From contig JAGRHK010000017.1 of assembly GCA_020444985.1 (NCBI GenBank), positions 1 through 11,857 on the forward strand: a DNA stretch of 11,857 nt. Direction: 5' to 3'. Below the pieces are notes generated by a model. It worked only from the letters and a program-made list of their open reading frames with translations. It made no database searches and was not told the origin of the DNA. This document shows positions 6,174 to 11,857 of the stretch, piece by piece. A program made the translations under genes and the position numbers. The DNA comes from Candidatus Competibacteraceae bacterium. Lineage in GTDB: Bacteria; Pseudomonadota; Gammaproteobacteria; Competibacterales; Competibacteraceae. Every line of letters begins with the position of its first letter. Position 1 is the stretch's first letter.

Positions 6174-7271
6174 ATGATGGTTAAACAAGATTATACCGTT
6201 CGCTTTGTAACCCCAGCTTTTCTCGGTAATGCAGAGCAGGAAGGCCAGTGGCGTACCCCACCATTTAAAACACTATTACGACAATGGTGGCGGATAGCGG
6301 CAGCGAAGGATCATGGTTACGACCCTATGCGTTTACGGGAAACGGAAGGGCGGTTATTTGGGAATGCGTGGATTGAAGCAATAAACGATAAATCCCAATT
6401 TTGTAAGAGCCGTATTTTTTTGCGCCTTGATTCTTGGGATAAGGGTAATCTTTTATCTAACACATGGCCGGGTGGTTCGATTGAAAATGTTGTGACTACA
6501 CGCGATGGTAAAGGTCAGGTTCGTGCTGATGTTTATATGGGTTATGGGGCAGTGATGCCCCCAAGCAAAAAAGAAAATCGCCCACGTATTACAATTCGTA
6601 ATGCTATTGATGCAGGAAATTCTAATAAACTCTATTTGAGGTTTGATCAGAGTTTAAGTGACGAAATTTTTTTGACGCTACAACTGATTCAATGGTTTGG
6701 AACTTTAGGAAGTCGGTCTCGCAATGGCTGGGGATCTCTTCTTCTAGAACCTGCCCAACGAAGCATACAAGATTTACCACAACCTGCTGATGCTACCCTC
6801 AGTCGTATTTGTCTACCCTGGAAGCAATGCCTTAAGAAAGATTGGCCACATGCTTTAGGTACTGATTTTGACAAGCCACTAATTTGGATAACAGAAATAA
6901 AAACAGATTGGCGTAAAGTAATGGGGTGTCTTGCAAATATAAAGGTTGACATACGATTCATAGCAAAAGCATTACAAGGGCCGATGGGAGTTGGAGGAAT
7001 ACACTTATTAGGTTATCCATCAGGTGGGAAATGGGAACTAAAAATGCTTGGGATAGAGGCAAGATTGGCAGGTCAGCTACGGTTTAAGATTCTAAAAATA
7101 GAAAATGGATTTATTGGGATGATTTCTCATTTTCCTTGCAAATTTCCCGATCAATTGAAACTAAAGTTGAAGGATGAACAGAGAGATTGGATCGATCACA
7201 ATGAGCATCTGGTTTGGGAAAGTGTTCATAATAATCTTCGGAATAACAAGCGATTAAAACCATTGTTTTAG
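6174..7271 (+). CDS. cmr1: Type III-B CRISPR Cmr1 RAMP protein
   Basis: 365 aa. Cmr1 caps the Cmr ribonucleoprotein complex at the crRNA 3' end and helps recognise target RNA. The N-terminal RAMP signature is strong: FVTPAFLGNAEQEGQWRTPP (11-30), then FKTLLRQWWRIA (31-42), the usual Cmr1 'GLLRFWWRA'-like stretch. The glycine-rich RAMP loop is LGSRSRNGWGS (178-188). A second RAMP-like half follows (about 240-365), including GIHLLGYPSGGKW and ARLAGQLRFKILKI. Length is within the family range, with no frameshift seen. It is strikingly AT-rich compared with both neighbours: I count 22 G/C of 60 at 6901-6960, and codons such as AAA, AAT and ATT dominate. It is followed after 15 bases by cas10 and is probably the first gene of the cmr operon. 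Confidence 0.88.
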   Translation: MMVKQDYTVRFVTPAFLGNAEQEGQWRTPPFKTLLRQWWRIAAAKDHGYDPMRLRETEGRLFGNAWIEAINDKSQFCKSRIFLRLDSWDKGNLLSNTWPGGSIENVVTTRDGKGQVRADVYMGYGAVMPPSKKENRPRITIRNAIDAGNSNKLYLRFDQSLSDEIFLTLQLIQWFGTLGSRSRNGWGSLLLEPAQRSIQDLPQPADATLSRICLPWKQCLKKDWPHALGTDFDKPLIWITEIKTDWRKVMGCLANIKVDIRFIAKALQGPMGVGGIHLLGYPSGGKWELKMLGIEARLAGQLRFKILKIENGFIGMISHFPCKFPDQLKLKLKDEQRDWIDHNEHLVWESVHNNLRNNKRLKPLF

Positions 7272-7275
7272 ATTT

Positions 7276-7279
7276 GGAG
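7276..7279 (+). promoter_or_regulatory. Ribosome binding site that decides the cas10 start
   Basis: GGAG is only 1 base before an ATG at 7281 but 7 bases before the in-frame ATG at 7287, so the second ATG is the likely start and the protein is two residues shorter than the longest frame. Confidence 0.55.
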
Positions 7280-7286
7280 TATGACT

Positions 7287-10280
7287 ATGCAATATTTGCA
7301 TTGGCACACCAAACTCGCAGCTTGGATTCATGATCCGGCAGAAAAGGCGTTGGTACTTTTACGAGATCCCGCTGGCCATGAAGGCGGCACTGTGGCCGAG
7401 CTACAACGGGACATTTTCGGAACTAATAGCCTACCGCAGTCGCTACACAAAGCGGTGCAAAAGGCGGATCGTTGGGCCGCTGCTGCTGATCGTCCGCAAT
7501 GGCCTCGAACAAAGAAAGATGGGCCATACGCGTCCTGGATTCAGGTCCGTTTCACCGAGCAACCGATCCTGATTCATCCTTTATCTGGGCAAGAATACGA
7601 TCTCGGCAAACTCTCGGAAATTAATGTTGCCGGTATCAAGGTGGTCAGCATGGATCATTTCCGACGACTCGTCATTCGAGACGCCACCGGTACGGTTGAT
7701 CAACATCGTACTGCGCTGAATTTCTGGCGTTTTGGACCGAGTACACCCGCTGCTGATCTGGGGGCTTTATGGGAATTGTTACCTGCGGATACGCGGGTTC
7801 CCGATCACACGATCTGGACACACCTCGATTTGTCTTCCGCGCTGGCGACCGCGTTTCATGCCGATCCCGACGGCAACCCCGCTTTGTTGACAGTGAGCTT
7901 TGGCCCAGTCCAGGATTTTATCGCCCAAGCCCGCACCACTTCCGATTTATGGGCGGGTTCGCACCTGCTATCACGTATCGCTTGGGAAGGGCTGCGGGTC
8001 ATTTGTGAGGAATGGGGGCCGGACTGCGTACTATTTCCACAATTGCGTGGCGTACCACAGGTCGATGTATGGTTGCGGGATGAAATGAAGCTGCCTGCCA
8101 AGCAGTTTGAGAACGAAGAATGGATGAAGGGCCAAACCGATGCTAATCCGCTGTTCGCTGCTGCATTGCCCAACAAATTCGTCGCCATCGTTCCTGCCAA
8201 TCAAGCGGAAAAGCTGGCACTACGGATTACAAAGCAGGTGAGGGATTGGATACAGCGGCAGGCCAACGCTGCGCTGGATTGTCTGTTGGAGAAAGCCGAC
8301 AAGTCGATTAGCGATGTTTCTACAGCACGCGAGCAGATCGAAGACCAACTGCAAGGCTTCCCGGAAGTGCATTGGGCTGTTGTGCCTTGGTCGCCGCTGG
8401 TCATCGAACGGGATCGGCAAGCGCCCGAAGTGTCATCTCTAACCGCGACGCTTGGCCATTTTTATCCAAAGGAACAAGCCAGTGAACCCGGATTCCTCGG
8501 CAGTAAGGCATGGAAGTTACTCAAGAAAGAAATACAGCTTCCCGATGGTACAACCTTTTTCAATCCAAATGCCGGGGTGCTCTATCCGGCACTCTACGAT
8601 CTGCTTGATCGATTGCAAGCTGCTGCCAAGTCGGTGCGGGAATTCGAGCAATTGCCGCAGGAAGGTTATCGCTGCTCGCTATGCGGCGAACGGGAATGGC
8701 TGACTCATGATCGTGAACTGTTGAAATCTTCGCCGCGTCAGAAAACGGCAACTCTCTGGGCCAAGGTGCAGGGCAGTGCTTGGGCACGCAAGGGCGAACA
8801 TCTGTGTGCACCTTGCACGCTTAAGCGGTTATGGCCGAATCTGTTTGCGGAAGAAGTCGCCGATGTGCTGAAGCGCAAACCAAGTCGCTATACCGTCAGT
8901 ACCCACGTTATGGCCTTGACGACCTCTCTGGATCGCTGGCTGGCTGGGGCACAAGGCAATGCCCAACCCATGCACAAAGACGTATTGAGCTTGGCGAGCA
9001 AGCTCCAGGGTTTCGAGACCGTAGCGTTGCCAAAACGTCTAGCGGATGACTTGCGGCGGCAAAAATCTGTAGAACCGGTTCGGGATATTGCAGAGCGCCT
9101 GCCGGCCTATCTGGATTTTGTGAAGGAAACTGAGCAAGCCACCACTGGGGAAGATGCACTCGGAGAGCATCGTAAGCTGATTGAGCGAGTTCTGGGTGCT
9201 AAACCCGAAGCCTATTACGCCCTGATCATGATGGATGGCGACAGCATGGGAGCATGGTTATCCGGTACGGAACCCCGCTACCAACTGCGCTATGAGGAAA
9301 CTTGGCATCCTCAAATTCGTGCGGGTGTCGCCGAGCGAGTCAAGCAAGCGGGTGGCGAGCTGGCGGATTATCCCAATCAATTCCGTCCCGTTTCTCCTGC
9401 CCGGCACATGGCCGTTTCTGCCGCGCTCAATAGTTTTGCACTGCATTTGGCTCGCTATATCGTCGAGGAGATTGGCAAGGGTAAATTGATCTACGCGGGG
9501 GGCGATGATGTATTGGCCATGATCTCAGTCGATGATCTATTGCCAGTAATGTTTCTGCTGCGTTTAGCCTATAGCGGGGTATTTCCCGTCACTAATGTGC
9601 AACAAGCCTGGGAATGGCTCGGCGGTGATTCGGATCGACTCGATATTCGCCGAGATCACATCCGTTTCGGCAAACGGCTGTTTCGTGTCATGGGTCACAA
9701 AGCCACCGCTTCGATAGGTGCGGTGGTGGCACATCATCAAGCGCCGTTAGCCTACGTGCTGCGCAAATTGCGGAATGCTGAGAAACGCGCCAAAAACGAG
9801 GGGGGACGAGATGCTTTCGCCATCGATCTGCTGAAACGTTCCGGTGGGGCAGTGCAATTGACCTGTCCGTGGTTGTGCGATGCCGAGGGTCATGTGGATT
9901 GGGCCGATTTTGCCAATGCAAATCTCGAAACCACGCCGATGGGACAACTCATTCGGTTGCGCGACCGTTTCGCTGGGGAGAATTTCTCGCGCCGCGCCGC
10001 TTACCTCACGCAGGGTTGGTTGGAGGATATGCCGAACGATGCAGCAGCGCTGGAAACGATGCTGGCTTATCAATTCCAGCGTCAGACTCAGGGCAGTCAG
10101 CAAGATAAACAAATCACCAAAGTTTTGGGCAAAAGCCTGGCCAAATTGGCGCAAGCGGTGAAACCCAATACACCGGCTGATTTCATCCGCGACTTTCTAT
10201 CCGTTGCCGAGTTTTTGGCCCGTGAAGGGCGAGGTGGCAAGAAAGCCCCCACGCCCAATGCCAAGGAGAATGCCGCATGA
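7287..10280 (+). CDS. cmr2: Type III-B CRISPR Cas10/Cmr2, cyclic oligoadenylate synthase subunit
   Basis: 997 aa, the large subunit of the Cmr effector. The N-terminal HD-like region has HDPAEKALVL (from His15-Asp16) and GHE at about 31-33, matching Cmr2; whether the DNase is active is not certain. The Cmr2 signature SFGPVQDFIAQARTTSDLWA spans 204-223. A zinc ribbon is formed by CSLC (463-466) and CAPC (507-510). The palm domains carry MMDGDSMG (Asp650 and Asp652) and an intact GGDD at 738-741, the catalytic site that turns ATP into cyclic oligoadenylate when target RNA binds. A long helical C-terminal region follows. The reading frame is uninterrupted and GC-rich, unlike cmr1 before it. The stop overlaps the cmr3 start (ATGA). 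The messenger would be read by a CARF protein such as the one at 4650. Confidence 0.96.
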   Translation: MQYLHWHTKLAAWIHDPAEKALVLLRDPAGHEGGTVAELQRDIFGTNSLPQSLHKAVQKADRWAAAADRPQWPRTKKDGPYASWIQVRFTEQPILIHPLSGQEYDLGKLSEINVAGIKVVSMDHFRRLVIRDATGTVDQHRTALNFWRFGPSTPAADLGALWELLPADTRVPDHTIWTHLDLSSALATAFHADPDGNPALLTVSFGPVQDFIAQARTTSDLWAGSHLLSRIAWEGLRVICEEWGPDCVLFPQLRGVPQVDVWLRDEMKLPAKQFENEEWMKGQTDANPLFAAALPNKFVAIVPANQAEKLALRITKQVRDWIQRQANAALDCLLEKADKSISDVSTAREQIEDQLQGFPEVHWAVVPWSPLVIERDRQAPEVSSLTATLGHFYPKEQASEPGFLGSKAWKLLKKEIQLPDGTTFFNPNAGVLYPALYDLLDRLQAAAKSVREFEQLPQEGYRCSLCGEREWLTHDRELLKSSPRQKTATLWAKVQGSAWARKGEHLCAPCTLKRLWPNLFAEEVADVLKRKPSRYTVSTHVMALTTSLDRWLAGAQGNAQPMHKDVLSLASKLQGFETVALPKRLADDLRRQKSVEPVRDIAERLPAYLDFVKETEQATTGEDALGEHRKLIERVLGAKPEAYYALIMMDGDSMGAWLSGTEPRYQLRYEETWHPQIRAGVAERVKQAGGELADYPNQFRPVSPARHMAVSAALNSFALHLARYIVEEIGKGKLIYAGGDDVLAMISVDDLLPVMFLLRLAYSGVFPVTNVQQAWEWLGGDSDRLDIRRDHIRFGKRLFRVMGHKATASIGAVVAHHQAPLAYVLRKLRNAEKRAKNEGGRDAFAIDLLKRSGGAVQLTCPWLCDAEGHVDWADFANANLETTPMGQLIRLRDRFAGENFSRRAAYLTQGWLEDMPNDAAALETMLAYQFQRQTQGSQQDKQITKVLGKSLAKLAQAVKPNTPADFIRDFLSVAEFLAREGRGGKKAPTPNAKENAA

Positions 10281-11470
10281 CCGAATATCGTTTTCTCGAA
10301 CCGTTGGATGTGCTTTTTCTGCGCGGCAATAAGTTGTTCGACGGGGCTGGTGCATACGGTGCAGCGTTAATGCCGCCTTGGCCGTCGCTGGCGGCGGGCG
10401 CGTTGCGTTCCCGGATGCTAGCTGATCATGGAGCGGATCTGGCGGCTTTTGCTCGGAGCAACTCCTTAACCGATTCGCGTCTAGCTGAATCGTTGGGAAC
10501 ACCGAATCAGCCCGGACATTTCCGCATTGCTGGATTTACCTTGGCGCGGCGAGTAGGCGATGCCATCGAACCTTGTTTCCCGTTACCTGCCGATGTTGTG
10601 GTAACCAACCAAGATCTGAGTGATGCAAGCTATTTGGAACCAATCACTGTTTCTGGGGCGCTCCGTTTCAGTGCGGTATTCCCCGCATTGCCGATCCTGC
10701 GCACAGAAAAGTCGGCGAAACCGATTAACGGACTTTGGTTGAATGGCATAGGTTGGAAAGCCTATTTGAACGGTGAGCGCTTGACTTGTGCGCACCTGTT
10801 GCCTTCGTCCGATCTGTGGCAAACCGATCCACGTCTGGGTATTGCCCTGAATGGGAGTCGCGGTACGGTACAAACCGGAATGCTCTATACCGCTGATGCG
10901 GTAGCGCTACGACGCAAGGGTTGGGATGCTGCGCTGGGCAGGGAATATCACGATGCTGGGCTATTTGTCAGCGTGGATGGCGCGGATGGCTTGATCCCGC
11001 AAGATGGGTTGCTGCGCTTGGGTGGCGACGGACGCGGGGCAACGATTGTCCCCTGTTCGGCTTCTTTAGCAAAACCGGATTGGTCGCGCATTGAGGGTGA
11101 AAAGCGGTTCCGACTGATTCTAGCCACGCCGGGGTTGTTTGAACACGGTTGGCGACTACCGGGTCTTGACGTAGAGGGTATTTGGCACGGTCCAGCGGGT
11201 TGTATTGCGCGATTGAGCGCTGCCAGTGTTAATCGTGCTGAAGTGGTCAGTGGTTGGGATTTGACGGGACATAAAGGAGGCAGCCCTAAAAAGGCTTTTC
11301 GGGTTGCTCCGACCGGTTCGGTGTACTGGTTTGAGGATTTTCAGGGGAAGGCTGAAGATCTTGGCAAGCTTGCCGCCGAAGGTTTCTGGGCGATAAGCGA
11401 TTACCCTGATCGCGGTCGCCGCGCTGAAGGATTTAATAATGTGTTTATCGCGGCATGGCCACAACAATAA
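10277..11470 (+). CDS. cmr3: Type III-B CRISPR Cmr3 RAMP protein
   Basis: 397 aa. Cmr3 binds the crRNA 5' tag and anchors Cas10 to the complex. The N-terminus YRFLEPLDVLFLRGNKLFD (4-22) matches the family's 'PLDxLFFRDGRPF' opening; MPPWPSLAAGALRSRML is the usual 'PPxPSxxxGALRS' segment. The C-terminus has the RAMP glycine loop in GRRAEGFNNVFIAAW. Length is normal for Cmr3 and no break is seen. AAGGAG at 10263-10268 lies 8 bases before the ATG, which overlaps the cas10 stop by 4 bases, so the two subunits that contact each other are translationally coupled. Palindrome copy 3 lies inside this frame near the 3' end. Confidence 0.93.
   Translation: MTEYRFLEPLDVLFLRGNKLFDGAGAYGAALMPPWPSLAAGALRSRMLADHGADLAAFARSNSLTDSRLAESLGTPNQPGHFRIAGFTLARRVGDAIEPCFPLPADVVVTNQDLSDASYLEPITVSGALRFSAVFPALPILRTEKSAKPINGLWLNGIGWKAYLNGERLTCAHLLPSSDLWQTDPRLGIALNGSRGTVQTGMLYTADAVALRRKGWDAALGREYHDAGLFVSVDGADGLIPQDGLLRLGGDGRGATIVPCSASLAKPDWSRIEGEKRFRLILATPGLFEHGWRLPGLDVEGIWHGPAGCIARLSAASVNRAEVVSGWDLTGHKGGSPKKAFRVAPTGSVYWFEDFQGKAEDLGKLAAEGFWAISDYPDRGRRAEGFNNVFIAAWPQQ
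11363..11374. repeat. Perfect 12-bp palindrome GGCAAGCTTGCC, copy 3 (inside cmr3)
   Basis: Same 12 bases as at 4568 and 6093, here encoding part of DLGKLAAEG in cmr3. It ends 114 bases before the cmr4 ATG. Because it is coding, it may be coincidental, or it may show that the palindrome is common genome-wide. Confidence 0.45.
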
Positions 11471-11488
11471 CTGTTAAGGAAATACATC

Positions 11489-11548
11489 ATGTTTCAAGCA
11501 TCGAAAGCACTCTTTATTTACTGCATTAGCCCATTGGTCACAAGTTAA
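11489..11548 (+). pseudogene. cmr4: 5' fragment of cmr4, cut by an insertion sequence
   Basis: After a good ribosome site (AAGGA at 11476-11480, 8 bases before ATG) the frame reads MFQASKALFIYCISP, a normal opening for Cmr4, the backbone RAMP and target-RNA nuclease of the Cmr complex. In intact Cmr4 a 'HAGxG'-like stretch should follow ISP/ISPL. Instead the frame runs LVTS then stop at 11546-11548, within sequence belonging to an insertion element. Only about 15-16 codons remain, far too few for function. The remainder, if it exists, would lie beyond the element outside the window. Identification rests on operon position plus the short N-terminal match. Confidence 0.72.
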
Positions 11549-11857
11549 GGAATTATGTAGTTTGTCAAGGAAGGACTTGGAGGTATGGGAGGCGGTTTCT
11601 GGGGTGCTTTGCGAGGGCGTTTGAGGATACCTAAATCGCGGGCGTGCTCAGCCAAATACCGGACGGGATCGGTAGTGGGGTCTTGAGTGACGGCGTGGGT
11701 CACGAAATACAGACTGCGGTAGACCATTTCGGGGGACACATCCGCGAAGGGTCGCGCCAATGCTTCGGCGACGGCGTCGGTCAGGTCGATCAACACGGCA
11801 TACAACAGCCAAGTGGCCCATAGTTGCATGGTGACGGCGTTTTCGGCCCCCCCATAG
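11533..11857. mobile_element. Insertion sequence, one end only (IS4-like), inserted in cmr4
   Basis: From about 11531-11540 the sequence stops matching cmr4 and, within 15 bases, a transposase-like frame ends on the opposite strand, the arrangement expected at the 3' end of an IS. The exact boundary, the terminal inverted repeat and the target duplication cannot be fixed because the other end is outside the window. The left coordinate is an estimate. Confidence 0.6.
11545..11857 (-). CDS. IS4-like transposase, C-terminal part (continues beyond the window)
   Basis: The visible 104 codons read leftward from the window edge to a TAA at 11545-11547. The sequence QLWATWLLYAVLIDLTDAVA, followed by MVYRSLYFVTHAV and VRYLAEHARDLGILKRPRK, resembles the C-terminal helical tail of IS4-type DDE transposases; the catalytic D, D and E are in the missing part. 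The Met at 11829 is internal, because the frame is open upstream to the window end (…GGAENAVT before it), so this is not a complete gene. A proline/lysine-rich tail (RKAPQKPPPIPPSPS) ends the protein. The stop shares bases with the stop of the truncated cmr4 frame (TTAA, 11545-11548). Family assignment is by pattern recognition only. Confidence 0.6.
   Translation of the reverse strand, partial: YGGAENAVTMQLWATWLLYAVLIDLTDAVAEALARPFADVSPEMVYRSLYFVTHAVTQDPTTDPVRYLAEHARDLGILKRPRKAPQKPPPIPPSPSLTNYIIP

Noticed and set aside
1..11857. CRISPR array
   Set aside because: No set of regularly spaced direct repeats of 25-40 bases is visible anywhere; the array, if present, lies outside the window.

Overview
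The window looks like chromosomal DNA from a gammaproteobacterium, probably an environmental or chemolithotrophic type. This is inferred from protein flavour, GC-rich codon use outside one gene, and a dRS3-like intergenic palindrome; no ribosomal or taxonomic marker is present. There are three blocks.

Left block (1-3108, + strand): a four-gene, translationally coupled operon. It encodes a membrane-anchored parvulin-type (PpiC/SurA-like) protein followed by three different HupE/UreJ-family membrane proteins. Every junction is a 4-base GTGA or ATGA overlap. HupE/UreJ proteins are linked to nickel/cobalt handling; here the substrate is unknown. After a 187-base gap with nothing convincing in it comes a stand-alone Old Yellow Enzyme flavin ene-reductase of the XenA/YqjM class (3296-4417).

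Right block (about 4560-11548): a type III-B (Cmr) CRISPR-Cas locus. It holds a CARF-domain protein of the Cas_NE0113/TIGR02584 type (4650-5780), a small convergent Phd/YefM antitoxin without a toxin (5777-6025, - strand), then cmr1, cas10/cmr2 and cmr3, and the first codons of cmr4. Cas10 keeps the GGDD palm motif expected for cyclic oligoadenylate synthesis; the CARF protein is the natural receptor or degrader of that messenger. No CRISPR array, adaptation genes or crRNA-processing cas6 lie inside the window.

Right edge (about 11533-11857): the 3' end of an insertion sequence carrying an IS4-like transposase on the minus strand. It cuts cmr4 after about 15 codons, so the operon as seen is broken at the backbone/target-RNA nuclease subunit.

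Most notable: a perfect 12-bp palindrome, GGCAAGCTTGCC, occurs three times. Two copies lie at nearly identical distance (70 and 69 bases) upstream of the CARF gene and of the preferred cmr1 start, which suggests a shared operator. The CARF protein's C-terminal half resembles an OmpR-like winged helix and it has an inverted repeat around its own ribosome binding site. Together these suggest a cOA-responsive transcriptional switch for the Cmr operon, which is inference. cmr1 is much more AT-rich than its neighbours.
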